Below, in pieces: positions 35,058-43,598 of a stretch of DNA of 64,000 bases (positions are counted from its first letter, which is position 1; every line of letters begins with the position of its first letter). The translations under genes were made by a program, and so were the position numbers. This DNA comes from Longispora albida DSM 44784 (GTDB taxonomy: Bacteria; Actinomycetota; Actinomycetes; Mycobacteriales; Micromonosporaceae), in the NCBI RefSeq assembly GCF_000379825.1, contig NZ_KB903818.1, positions 74,556 to 138,555 of the forward strand, read 5' to 3'. The notes below the pieces were generated by a model. That model saw nothing but the letters and a program-made list of their open reading frames with translations, ran no database searches and was not told the DNA's origin.

Positions 35058-35945
35058 ATGAGCGGCGGCACGGGGCGCGGTCTGAGCGTTCGGCGCAGGA
35101 GGCTGCGGTTCGAGCTCAAGCGCTCCCGCGACGAGGCCGGGCTGACCCAGGAGCAGGTCGCCCAGGAGATGGACTGGTCACCGTCCAAAGTGATCAGGAT
35201 CGAGGCCGGCGCTGTCGGGATCTCCACCAACGACCTCAAGGCGCTCCTGCGGCTGTACGGCGTGGACAACCCGGCCCGGATCGCCGAGCTGACCGAGCTG
35301 GCCCGCCTGACCCGGCAGCGCCAGCCGTGGTGGGCGCCGTACAAGGAGCACATCGATCCGCGTTACGCGGAGTACATCGGCTACGAGATGGACGCGGCGG
35401 TGATCTACCAGTCGCATCCGTACACGATTCCCGGGCTGCTGCACACCGAGGAGTACACGCGGGTCGTGATCGCCGACGGCGGCCCGGCCGACCTGACGGA
35501 GGAGGTCGCCGAGATCCTGGTCGAGGTCCGGCTGCGCCGCCAGCGTGAGGTGCTGGAGCGGCCGAAGCCGCCGGCCTTCCATCTGGTGCTCGGCGAGGCG
35601 GCACTGCGCATCCTGGTCGGCGGTCAGCAGGTGATGCGCAACCAGCTCACGTACCTGCTGGACGTGGCGCGCCGCCCCGAGGTCACTCTGCAGATCGTCC
35701 CGTTCTCCGCCGGGGCGTACGCCGGGCTGATCGGCCCGTTCACCATCCTCGAGTTCGCGGATCCGATCGACGACGACGTCGCCTACCTCGAAGGGTCGGA
35801 GGCCGGCCTGATCCGCGACTCCCCGGAGCAGCTGAGCGGCTACCGGCAGGCCTTCGACCAGGTCGTCGGCCGCGCGTTGTCCCCGGCGGACTCCGCTGGC
35901 TTCGTCGCCACGATCCGGGAAGAACTTTCCTCACTTGAGACGTAG
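35058..35945 (+). CDS. Scr1/DUF5753-type XRE transcriptional regulator
   Basis: 295 residues. N-terminal XRE HTH (about 10-65: LRFELKRSRDEAGLTQEQVAQEMDWSPSKVIRIEAG, core LTQEQVA and SKVIRIE), then the DUF5753 ligand-like domain with YEMDAAVIYQSHPYTIPGLLHTEEY and ADPIDDDVAYLEG. This is the WhiJ-like regulator type of streptomycetes, usually paired with a DUF397 gene, here 62 bp downstream. ATG 35058 follows GGGTGGGAG; the preceding frame crosses the palindromic operator. Confidence 0.92.
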   Translation: MSGGTGRGLSVRRRRLRFELKRSRDEAGLTQEQVAQEMDWSPSKVIRIEAGAVGISTNDLKALLRLYGVDNPARIAELTELARLTRQRQPWWAPYKEHIDPRYAEYIGYEMDAAVIYQSHPYTIPGLLHTEEYTRVVIADGGPADLTEEVAEILVEVRLRRQREVLERPKPPAFHLVLGEAALRILVGGQQVMRNQLTYLLDVARRPEVTLQIVPFSAGAYAGLIGPFTILEFADPIDDDVAYLEGSEAGLIRDSPEQLSGYRQAFDQVVGRALSPADSAGFVATIREELSSLET

Positions 35946-36007
35946 GTCACACGGCGTGATAGAAGCTATCCGTGCACGCCACTGGTGATCCCTTGAGGAG
36001 GAACGGC

Positions 36008-36226
36008 ATGGAAATTGTGGATATCGCAACTGCGGCCTGGCGGACCAGCTCCCGGTGCATGTCGAACAGTCAGTGCGTCGAGGTCGCCATGCTCACGGCA
36101 AGTGTCGCGGTGCGAGACTCCACCCAGCCGGACGGCGCGATCCTGACCTTCCCGGCCGCCGACTGGAACGCTTTTGCCACACACGGCCCGGCCGTCCTCG
36201 CAGCTGGGCACCACAGGGAGCACTGA
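36008..36226 (+). CDS. DUF397 protein
   Basis: 72 residues: WRTSSRC, CVEVA, VAVRDSTQPDGAILTFPAADWNAF is the standard DUF397 pattern. DUF397 proteins are small antagonists or partners of DUF5753 regulators. Strong GAGGAG ribosome site. It lies between two such regulators, so either could be the cognate partner. Confidence 0.93.
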   Translation: MEIVDIATAAWRTSSRCMSNSQCVEVAMLTASVAVRDSTQPDGAILTFPAADWNAFATHGPAVLAAGHHREH

Positions 36227-36294
36227 ACACCGCCGCGCCGTCGTACCCTGATACCGACAGTCATCTATCCCTCAATGGCTGCTGGCGGTGACGA

Positions 36295-37137
36295 GTGCGA
36301 CGGCGCAGACTCCGATTCGAGCTCCGCAGGGCGCGGGACGAGGCAGGCCTGACCCAGGACCAGGTCTGCCACGCGCTCGCCTGGCCCAGGGCCCGCCTGA
36401 TCCGGATGGAGGCCGGGGCGGCCAGCGTCTCCAGTGTGGACATGCGGGCGCTGATCAGGCTGTACGGCCTGCCGGGCACCGAGCGCGCCGAGCTGCTGAC
36501 CCGCCTGGCCGCCGAGGCCCGGCAGCGCAGCGACTGGTGGAGCGTGCACCGGGACCTGCTGCCCCCGTCGACGCTCGACTACTTCGGGTACGAGGCGGAG
36601 TCTTCCGTCCTCCGCCAGTTCCACCCGTACCAGGTGCCCGTCCTGCTCCAGAGCGAGGGTTATGCCAGGGAGCTGATCCGGGGCGGCCCGGCGGAGGTGT
36701 CGGAGGGCGAGGCCGACACGCTCGTGGACATCCGGATGACCCGGCAGGAGCTGGTGCTCGACCGGATCGGCCCGCCCCGCGTGATCGCCATCCTCGGCGA
36801 GGCAGCCCTGCACATCGTGGTCGGCGGCAAGACCACGATGGCCGAGCAGCTGCACCACCTCGCGGACCTGGCCGTCCGGGAGCCGGTGGACGTGCGGGTG
36901 GTGCCGTTCAGTGCCGGTACGCATCCGGGGCTGGCCGGGGGCTTCGTGCTGATGGAGTTCCCCGACCCGATCGACGATGACGTGCTGTGCCTGGAGAGCG
37001 CGGAGAACGACCTGCTGGTCAAGGACGAGCCGGAGATCCTCAGCCGGTACCGCCAGGCCTTCGACCGGATCGCGGCCCTCGCGCTGCCGGAGTGGGAGTC
37101 GCTGGAGCTGATCCGCCGGGTCGGGGGTGCGCTCTAG
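36295..37137 (+). CDS. Second Scr1/DUF5753-type XRE regulator
   Basis: 280 residues, a paralogue of the gene at 35058 (RRRRLRFELRRARDEAGLTQDQVCHALAW against RRRRLRFELKRSRDEAGLTQEQVAQEMDW; shared cores LRFEL and RDEAGLTQ). DUF5753 part includes YEAESSVLRQFHPYQVPVLLQSEGYA and PDPIDDDVLCLES. GTG start immediately before the HTH, weak ribosome site. Its stop overlaps that of the convergent flavin reductase gene by 4 nt. Confidence 0.88.
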   Translation: MRRRRLRFELRRARDEAGLTQDQVCHALAWPRARLIRMEAGAASVSSVDMRALIRLYGLPGTERAELLTRLAAEARQRSDWWSVHRDLLPPSTLDYFGYEAESSVLRQFHPYQVPVLLQSEGYARELIRGGPAEVSEGEADTLVDIRMTRQELVLDRIGPPRVIAILGEAALHIVVGGKTTMAEQLHHLADLAVREPVDVRVVPFSAGTHPGLAGGFVLMEFPDPIDDDVLCLESAENDLLVKDEPEILSRYRQAFDRIAALALPEWESLELIRRVGGAL

Positions 37138-37760
37138 GCTGGATGGGGCTGGGGGTGTGGCATCTGCCAGGCTGTGGCCAGGCGGGACGGGTGTACCTGC
37201 CTGCCGTCCCCGAAGAACTCACAGAACTTCATGATCAGTGGCTGCCAGCCGACCGGGTCGACGTAGTCGGTGCCCGGGATGATCAGTTCCTCGGCGACGT
37301 GCGCGCGGCGGACCGCGACCTCGAAGGCCGTGGCCATCGACTCGAACGAGTGGCTGGCCACCAGCTCGCACTCCAGCTGGATCGGGCATTCGGCGACGCG
37401 CGGCGGGCCGACCACAGTGGACGGCTGTGCTGTCAGGCCTGCCCTGGCGAACTTGTCGGCCTCGTGCTCGTACCCCATGCTGGCCTTGCGTTCCGGCACC
37501 GGGTCCGAGCCGGTCGTCATGGCCAGCCGGTCGACGGCGTCGACGAGCGAGCCGGGAACGAGGTTGAGGACGCACTCGCCGGTACGCAGCAGGTTCGCCG
37601 TGGTCTGGCCGCTGTTGCCGAACCCGAGCATGGCGTGCTGGCCGAGCCACCACGCGGACGACATCGGGGCGAGGTTGGGGCTGCCGTCGGGGTTGAGGGT
37701 GCTGACCAGCACGACCGGGGTACCGAAGTAGAGCACTTTCAGCGGGGTGACCTTGTGCAT
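37134..37760 (-). CDS. Flavin reductase-like (FMN-binding split barrel) protein
   Basis: 208 residues of the DIM6/NTAB flavin reductase type: VVLVSTLNPDGSPNLAPMSSAWWLG, FGNSGQTTANLLRTGECVLNL. Binds FMN and reduces it or protects substrates; often feeds reduced flavin to a monooxygenase. It starts 54 bp after pabAB on the same strand, so it is probably in the pabAB transcript and may belong to the biosynthetic cluster. ATG 37760. Confidence 0.85.
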   Translation of the reverse strand: MHKVTPLKVLYFGTPVVLVSTLNPDGSPNLAPMSSAWWLGQHAMLGFGNSGQTTANLLRTGECVLNLVPGSLVDAVDRLAMTTGSDPVPERKASMGYEHEADKFARAGLTAQPSTVVGPPRVAECPIQLECELVASHSFESMATAFEVAVRRAHVAEELIIPGTDYVDPVGWQPLIMKFCEFFGDGRQVHPSRLATAWQMPHPQPHPA

Positions 37761-37814
37761 GCAGCCAGCGTCTCCCGGCGGCTCCCGGAGTGCTGGCGGC
37801 AAACGGACATCGAC

Positions 37815-39845
37815 CTATCTGAACGTGGTGCCCAGCAGGCGCAGGACAGGCGTGGCCTTCACGACCGTCTCCTCGAACTCCGCGTCCGGGTCGGACAACG
37901 CGACGATCGCCCCGCCGACGCCGTAGGACACCCGGCCAGGCGTGATCACCGCTGTCCGGATGACCATGCTCAGGTCGGCGGCCCCGGTCAGGGAGAAGTA
38001 GCCGAGCGCCCCGGAGTAGACCCCGCGCGGCCCGGCCTCCAGCTCGTCGATGATCTGCATGGTGCGGACCTTCGGCGCGCCGGTCATCGACCCGCCGGGA
38101 AACGCCGCCCGGACGCACCCGACCACCGTCGACTCCGGCCGCAGCTTCGCCTGCACCGTGCTGACCAGCTGGTGCACGGTCGCGTAGCTCTCCACGTCGA
38201 AGATCTTCGGGACGCTGACCGAGCCGACCACCGCGCACCGGCCGAGGTCGTTGCGGACCAGGTCGACGATCATCAGGTTCTCCGCGCGGTCCTTCTCGTT
38301 CGCCGCGAGGTCGGCGATCAGCGCCCGGTCCTCGGCCGGCGTCGCGCCGCGCGGCCGGGTGCCCTTGATCGGCTTGGACTGCACCGTCCGGTCGGCGTGC
38401 ACCCGCAGGAACCGCTCCGGCGACGTGCTCAGCACCGCCAGCGGGCCGAACCGCAGCAGCGCGCCGAACGGGGCCGGGCTGATCCGCCGCAGCTGCCGGT
38501 AGGCGTCCCACGGCTCCACCTCGCCGTCGGCCTCCAGCATGTTCGTCAGGCAGATCTCGTAGGACTCGCCATCCGTGATCGCCTCGTGGCACGAGGCGAT
38601 GTGCTTCAGATAGGTGTCCCGGTCATGCCGCGCCTCGATCACTAATGACGGGACTGGGCGTAATTCTGGCGCCGATCCGACAGTGCTTAATCGTTGCCGG
38701 GTTTCTGACAGCCAATTCTTCGCCTGCCCGTCGTCCTTTTCGGACAGCGCGAGCAGATAAACGCAATTCTCGGCATGGTCGAGGACAATCGCGCGGTCCG
38801 CGAATACCATTGCGGCGTCCGGGTCGGCCGAGCGGTGCGCTTTCTCTCCTCCGGCCTGGGATTTGAGTTCGTAGCCGAGATAGCCGACCCAGCCGAGTGC
38901 GAAATCGAAGGGCAGGGCGGGTGCGTCGACGGCGATCGAGGCCAGGTCGCGGTCCAGCCAGTCGAAGAAGGACTCTTTCCTCGTACCCGCGGAGGTCGCC
39001 GTCACCGTCCCCAGCCACGCGTCGGCCGTCACCACCCGGGCGAGCGGCCCTGAGGCGTCACCCAGGTACGAGAACCGGCCGATCCCGTCGTCCGACCGGC
39101 TGCTGTCCAGCCAGAACGCGTGATCGGACCCGGCGAAGAACTCCGCGTAGACCGCCTCGGCGTCCCACCGGCCGTCGATCCGCTCGGTCAGCACGGTGAG
39201 CACCCGCAGCTCAGGCTGCTCGCGCGGCTCGGTCTGTGCCCGTTCGGCGGGGCGGATCTCGATCGGCGGGCGTGGGCTCGCCATGTCCGTGAAGTTGCGC
39301 AGCAGCTGGTGCCCGTACTCCGTGCAGATCGACTCCGGGTGGAACTGCACGCCCCACAGCGGACGGCTCCGGTGCCGCAGCCCCATCAGGATGCCGTCCG
39401 GGGTCCATGCCGTCGGCTCCAGCTCTCCGGGCAGGTCGGTGACGGTGAGCGAGTGGTACCGGACGACCTCGAACGGCGACGGCAGCCCTGCGAACAGCCC
39501 CGTGCCCTCGTGCAGCACCTCGGACACCCGCCCGTGTACCGGCTCCGGCGCGTGCCCGACGGTCGCCCCGGCCAGGTGCGCGATCGCCTGGTGGCCGAGG
39601 CACACCCCGAGCAGCGGCAGCTCGCACTCCGCCAGCACCTCCCGGCACAGGCCGAGGTCGGCGTCGCGCAGCGGCGTGCCGGGGCCTGGCGAGACCACCA
39701 CGGCGTCGAACTCGCCGAGCATCCCCAGCCGCCAGGCCGGGTCGTCGTTGCGGATCACGACGGGCTCGTGCCCGGTGACCTCCGCCAGATAGTGGAAGAG
39801 GTTGTACGTGAACGAGTCATAGTTGTCGATCAGCAGCGTACGCAA
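37815..39845 (-). CDS. pabAB: Fused aminodeoxychorismate synthase (PabA-PabB)
   Basis: 676 residues. The glutaminase domain (1-190) has Cys82 in GVCLGHQ and His169/Glu171 in FHPES. The chorismate-binding domain (about 230-676) has the PIKGTRPRG lysine at 494 and FPGGSMTGAPK, as in ADC synthases. It makes 4-amino-4-deoxychorismate, precursor of p-aminobenzoate or p-aminophenylalanine-type units. The fused form is typical of antibiotic clusters. TTG start with AAAGG 6 nt upstream. Three TTA codons (386, 395, 401) lie in a lower-GC stretch, about 38640-38930. No pabC lyase nearby. Confidence 0.93.
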   Translation of the reverse strand: MRTLLIDNYDSFTYNLFHYLAEVTGHEPVVIRNDDPAWRLGMLGEFDAVVVSPGPGTPLRDADLGLCREVLAECELPLLGVCLGHQAIAHLAGATVGHAPEPVHGRVSEVLHEGTGLFAGLPSPFEVVRYHSLTVTDLPGELEPTAWTPDGILMGLRHRSRPLWGVQFHPESICTEYGHQLLRNFTDMASPRPPIEIRPAERAQTEPREQPELRVLTVLTERIDGRWDAEAVYAEFFAGSDHAFWLDSSRSDDGIGRFSYLGDASGPLARVVTADAWLGTVTATSAGTRKESFFDWLDRDLASIAVDAPALPFDFALGWVGYLGYELKSQAGGEKAHRSADPDAAMVFADRAIVLDHAENCVYLLALSEKDDGQAKNWLSETRQRLSTVGSAPELRPVPSLVIEARHDRDTYLKHIASCHEAITDGESYEICLTNMLEADGEVEPWDAYRQLRRISPAPFGALLRFGPLAVLSTSPERFLRVHADRTVQSKPIKGTRPRGATPAEDRALIADLAANEKDRAENLMIVDLVRNDLGRCAVVGSVSVPKIFDVESYATVHQLVSTVQAKLRPESTVVGCVRAAFPGGSMTGAPKVRTMQIIDELEAGPRGVYSGALGYFSLTGAADLSMVIRTAVITPGRVSYGVGGAIVALSDPDAEFEETVVKATPVLRLLGTTFR

Positions 39846-39890
39846 GGCGAGCCTTTCGCTGGGGCGGCTGGTGACTGTCTACTCGCGACC

Positions 39891-39946
39891 TGGATACGGT
39901 CTCGGCGGCCGAAGTCAAAACCATCGAGCCATATGGTTTCTATATT
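39891..39946. promoter_or_regulatory. Divergent promoter/operator of the biosynthetic cluster
   Basis: For pabAB (minus): TTGACT (39918-39913), 16-bp spacer, TATCCA (39896-39891). For the ligase operon (plus): TATATT at 39941-39946 in an AT-rich patch. Between them the inverted repeat AAACCAT-N8-ATGGTTT (39918-39939) is placed to control both. Confidence 0.6.
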
Positions 39947-40057
39947 TTTTCCATGTTCGGGCGAGCCCTTGTGGGCGCCTTCCGCGCTGGTTACTTTCGG
40001 TTCTGGCTGCGCGATGTGAATACCTGTCTCCACAGGGAAAACGGGGGCGGTGTGCCG

Positions 40058-41494
40058 ATGGGAGAGCGCCGGATCATGCGCGGGAACACCTGGGAAGCGG
40101 ACAACGCCGGACTGGTCGACGATCTTGTTCTGGCCGGGCCTGGCGGCGAGCCCTGCCTGCGATTCTGCTCGGCCGCCGGCGCCGGTCACGAGTCCACGAT
40201 GGACCGTACGGAGCTGGGTGCCGCCGTCGCCGGCCGGCAGGCCGAGCTGGCCGCCGCCGGCCTCGCCCCGGGTGACGTGCTGGCGCTGAAGATCGCGCCC
40301 GGCACCGGGTACGTGGTGACGCTGCTGGCCGGCTGGCGGCTCGGCGCGCAGGTCGTGCTGCTCGACCACCGGCTCACCGAGCACGAGACCAGCCGGGCGC
40401 TCGACCGGACGAAGCCCCGGCTGCTCGTCACCGGTACCGGGAGCGGCGGGGCACTGCGCGCCTGGCACGACGTCGCGCTCCGGTACGAGGCGCGCGCTGC
40501 TGGGCCGGCCGCGACCGATCACGTGCTCATCCAGCTCAGCTCGGGCTCGACCGGGCCGTCGAAGGTGATCGGGCGGACGGCGGGCAGCCTGGCGGCGGAG
40601 ATCGCCAGGTACCAGCTGATCCCCGGGATGCCTGCCCGTGGCGAGCGCATCGTCGTCCTCAACTCCCTCATCCACGCCTTCGGCCTGGTCGGCGGGCTGC
40701 TGCACGGCCTGAGCAGCGGAGTCGAGATCGTGGTGCCCGAGCTGCTCACCCCGGAGAGCATTCTGACCGCGCTGGCCGGCGCCGGTAATCCGGCCACCCT
40801 GCTGGGCGTGCCATTTCACATCGAGCTGCTGTCCGCCGTCTCCGGGGCGCCGGCCCTGCCGCAGTTGCGCCGGGTGATCACCGGCGGGGAGATCATCCGG
40901 CCGGGGCTGGCCGCCAGGTTCCAGGAGCGGTATGGCGTGCCGCTGGGCGAGTGCTACGGCATGACAGAGGTCGGCGTGATCGCGATGGACGCCGACGGCG
41001 CGCACCGCCCGGCCGCAGGCCGTCCGGCTCCCGGCGTCGAGGCCAGGATCGAGGACGGCGAGCTGCTGGTCAGCGCGCCCGAGTGCCCGTACGTCGGTGA
41101 GGTCGCCGAGGGCCGCTGGGCCGGCGGCTGGCTGCGGACCCGCGACGCGGCCCGGATCGACAGTGAGGGCCGGGTGACCATCCTCGGCCGCCTCGACTCG
41201 CAGATCTCGGTCGGCGGGCTCAAGGTCGACCTGACCGAGGTCGAGGGCACCCTGTCGGGGCTGCCCGGCGTGAGCGAGGCGATCGTCGTGCACGACCGGG
41301 GCATCGAGGCGTACGTCGCGCTGGAGCCGGGCCTGACCGGGCAGGCGGTGGAGGCCGAGCTGGCCGGGCTGCTCGCCCCGTTCAAGCGCCCCCGCCGGCT
41401 GCACGTCCTCGCGGCGGGCCTGCCGAGGACGTCCAGCGGCAAGCGGATCAGAGACCACGCCGCGCTGCGTGCTGCGGCTGCTGAGGGAGGGTAA
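40058..41494 (+). CDS. Acyl/aryl-acid adenylating ligase A (ANL superfamily)
   Basis: About 478 residues. P-loop SSGSTGPSK (161-169), A5-type GECYGMTEVG (297-306), RTRDAARIDSEGRVTILGR hinge region, GGLKVDLTEVE, and the C-terminal catalytic Lys462 in SSGKR. It should adenylate a carboxylic acid and load it on a carrier protein; the ACP gene starts 5 nt after the stop. Start uncertain: ATG 40058 used, GTG 40052 and ATG 40076 also possible. The substrate might be an aminobenzoate given pabAB next door, but this is inference. Confidence 0.88.
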   Translation: MGERRIMRGNTWEADNAGLVDDLVLAGPGGEPCLRFCSAAGAGHESTMDRTELGAAVAGRQAELAAAGLAPGDVLALKIAPGTGYVVTLLAGWRLGAQVVLLDHRLTEHETSRALDRTKPRLLVTGTGSGGALRAWHDVALRYEARAAGPAATDHVLIQLSSGSTGPSKVIGRTAGSLAAEIARYQLIPGMPARGERIVVLNSLIHAFGLVGGLLHGLSSGVEIVVPELLTPESILTALAGAGNPATLLGVPFHIELLSAVSGAPALPQLRRVITGGEIIRPGLAARFQERYGVPLGECYGMTEVGVIAMDADGAHRPAAGRPAPGVEARIEDGELLVSAPECPYVGEVAEGRWAGGWLRTRDAARIDSEGRVTILGRLDSQISVGGLKVDLTEVEGTLSGLPGVSEAIVVHDRGIEAYVALEPGLTGQAVEAELAGLLAPFKRPRRLHVLAAGLPRTSSGKRIRDHAALRAAAAEGG

Positions 41495-41499
41495 CGACA

Positions 41500-41772
41500 A
41501 TGTCGAGTGCACTGATCGACGAACTGCGGGCGTTCTCGCTGGACGCCATCAAGGCGATGAACTACGACACCAGCGACATCACCGACGCCACGCCGCTCGG
41601 CCCGGCCGGGGTCGACCTGGAGTCGCTGGGCATGGCGGAGCTGGGCCTGCGGATCGAGGACAAGTACGGCGTCGTGCTGGCCGAGGAGGACCTCGAACGG
41701 CTGGCGAGCCTCACACTCGGTGACTTCCTCGCGGAGGTGGCTGACCGTCACACCGGGGGCGGCCCGGCGTGA
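41500..41772 (+). CDS. Acyl carrier protein 1
   Basis: 90 residues, acidic four-helix carrier protein. The phosphopantetheine site is Ser42 in VDLESLGMAELG. It differs from fatty-acid AcpP (DSL) and resembles carriers of secondary pathways. GGGAGGG site before the ATG; 4-nt overlap with the second ACP gene. Confidence 0.92.
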   Translation: MSSALIDELRAFSLDAIKAMNYDTSDITDATPLGPAGVDLESLGMAELGLRIEDKYGVVLAEEDLERLASLTLGDFLAEVADRHTGGGPA

Positions 41773-41984
41773 ACGTCGACCGCGAGACGCTGATCGAGCT
41801 GCTGGCCGGGTACGGCGACCGGCCGGCCGCCGAGGTCGACGACCGGCTGGACTCGCTGGACCTGGCCTGGCTCGTGCACGCGGTCGAGCAGCGCTACGGC
41901 GTCCGCCTCGACCTGCCGGACGCCACGCTGGCCGGTATGACCACTGTGGACGCAGCGCTCGACGTGCTCCGGGCTCATGGCTGA
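41769..41984 (+). CDS. Acyl carrier protein 2
   Basis: 71 residues, shorter than usual. Ser29 in DDRLDSLDLAWL is the expected attachment site, followed by VEQRYGVRLDLP. GTG start overlapping ACP1 by 4 nt and its end overlapping the ketosynthase start by 8 nt. Two different carriers in one operon suggest separate starter and extender, or two ligase-specific lines. Confidence 0.87.
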   Translation: MNVDRETLIELLAGYGDRPAAEVDDRLDSLDLAWLVHAVEQRYGVRLDLPDATLAGMTTVDAALDVLRAHG

Positions 41985-43089
41985 CATCGCGGTGAGCGGG
42001 ATGGCCGCCGCCACGGCGTACGGCCGGGGCACCGGCGCGCTCGCCGAGCACGTCTTCGCCGGGAAGCCCGGGTTCAGCGCTGTGCACCGGTTCGACACGT
42101 CACTGCACCGGGCGCACGTGGCTGCCCTGCTGCCCGGCGCGACCACGCTGGAGGCCGAGCTGGCCGAGGTGATCGACGCGGCCTGCTCGGACGCCGGTCT
42201 GTCCACAGCGGACCGGGCCGCGACGCCGTTGCTGCTGGCCGCCGAGCGGGAGGACGGGCGGGCCCGGCTGCCGCGCTGGGGGCGGACACCCGAGCAGACC
42301 CCGGCCGGCCTCGGCGCGACGCTGGCCGAGGAGTGCGGGCTGGGCCGGCTGGTCCGGGCGTACACGACGGCCTGCGTGTCGGCCAGTACGGCTGTGATCG
42401 ACGGGGCCGCGATGATCGCCTCCGGCCGGGCGGAGCGGGTCGTGGTGGCCGGCGGGTACCTGGTCACCCGCGACGACTTCGCCATGTTCAACGCGGGCTT
42501 CGCGCTGTCGGACGACGGGGCGGTCCGGCCGTTCAGCGCGGGGCGGCGCGGGCTGCTGCTCGGGGACGGGGTCGCGGCCGTGGTGCTGGAGCGTTCCGCC
42601 CGGCGCTCGCCGCGCGCCCGCCTGACCGGCTGGGGCCGGGCCGGGGACGGCTATCACGTGTGTCAGCCGCATCCGGAGGGGCATGGCATGGCCAGGGCGA
42701 TCCGGGCCGCGCTGGGCCGGGCTGGGCTGGAGCCGGAGGACCTGGGTTATGTGAACGCCCACGGCACAGGTACCAGCTACAACGACGCCGCGGAGGCAGC
42801 TGCCCTGCACCGGGCGTTCGGCCTGATGGCTGACAAGATTCCGGTGAGTTCGACCAAGGCGCTGCACGGTCATGTGCTGGAGGCCTCTGGCCTGGTGGAA
42901 CTGATCGTGACCATCCTGGCACTGACCTCTGGCTGCCTGCCGGTCAACGCCGGGTTCACCGGCCCGGACGCCGACTGCGCCCTCGACCTGGTGCTGGACC
43001 AGCCCCGGCAGACCACGCACCGGCACGCACTGAGCCTCAACGCCGCCTTCGGTGGCGCCAACACCGCGCTGGTGGTGAGCCAGCCGTGA
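41977..43089 (+). CDS. Ketosynthase 1 (FabF/type II KS-like)
   Basis: 370 residues, shorter than FabF (about 410). The catalytic triad is present: Cys133 (TACVSAS), His262 (NAHGTGTSYND) and His299 (LHGHVLEASG), with Lys294 in SSTKA. It can therefore condense; it is not a Cys-less chain-length factor. Sequence is diverged from housekeeping FabF (short N-terminal region). Overlaps both neighbours. Confidence 0.9.
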   Translation: MADIAVSGMAAATAYGRGTGALAEHVFAGKPGFSAVHRFDTSLHRAHVAALLPGATTLEAELAEVIDAACSDAGLSTADRAATPLLLAAEREDGRARLPRWGRTPEQTPAGLGATLAEECGLGRLVRAYTTACVSASTAVIDGAAMIASGRAERVVVAGGYLVTRDDFAMFNAGFALSDDGAVRPFSAGRRGLLLGDGVAAVVLERSARRSPRARLTGWGRAGDGYHVCQPHPEGHGMARAIRAALGRAGLEPEDLGYVNAHGTGTSYNDAAEAAALHRAFGLMADKIPVSSTKALHGHVLEASGLVELIVTILALTSGCLPVNAGFTGPDADCALDLVLDQPRQTTHRHALSLNAAFGGANTALVVSQP

Positions 43090-43598
43090 GAGTCGTGGCG
43101 AAAGCCGAGTGGTCCGGCGAGGAAGAGCTGCCGCTGTTGCGGGGTTTCGTCGTGTCGTCCTACAGCCCGCTGGTCGCCGAGGTGGCCAGCAGGTGCCTGA
43201 GCCAGTGCTACGAGCGGCCGGTGCCGCCCGAGGTCGGCGAGCGGATGGCCGTCGTCCTGATCAGCCAGGGCGGTGACGTGCACAGCGCTGTCGAGACCGC
43301 GTCGCTCGTCGACAGCGGGCAGAAGGTCTCGCCGTTGCTGTTCTTCCAGTCCGTACCGAACGCGATCGCCGGTCACGTCGCCAAGCGCTGGGGCCTCAAC
43401 GGCCCGGTCGTGTGCGTGAGCCCGGCCGGCGACCCGGAACACGAGGCGATGGAGCTGGCCGGGCTGCTGTTCGGCGACGGCGACGCCGACCGGGCGCTGG
43501 TCGTCCTGGTGGAGCAGGCCACGGTGGAAGGCGCCCCCGACCGGGCTTCGGCGCTGCTGATCGAGCCGTATGGCACAGCTGGGGGAGGGAAAGAATGA
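43086..43598 (+). CDS. Truncated ketosynthase-like (chain-length-factor-like) protein without catalytic Cys
   Basis: 170 residues covering only the N-terminal half of the thiolase fold (ketoacyl-synt_2-like). SVPNAIAGHVAKRWGLNGP matches the helix before the ketosynthase nucleophile, but the following TAC is replaced by VSPAGDPEHE near residue 111, and the whole C-terminal half with both histidines is absent. It is precisely embedded in the operon (4-nt overlaps on both sides), so it is not decay debris. Inference: a partner or length factor for one of the ketosynthases. Confidence 0.75.
   Translation: MRVVAKAEWSGEEELPLLRGFVVSSYSPLVAEVASRCLSQCYERPVPPEVGERMAVVLISQGGDVHSAVETASLVDSGQKVSPLLFFQSVPNAIAGHVAKRWGLNGPVVCVSPAGDPEHEAMELAGLLFGDGDADRALVVLVEQATVEGAPDRASALLIEPYGTAGGGKE

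Noticed and set aside
41977..43089. KS1 as a chain-length factor
   Set aside because: Cys133 and both catalytic histidines are present, so it should be an active ketosynthase.
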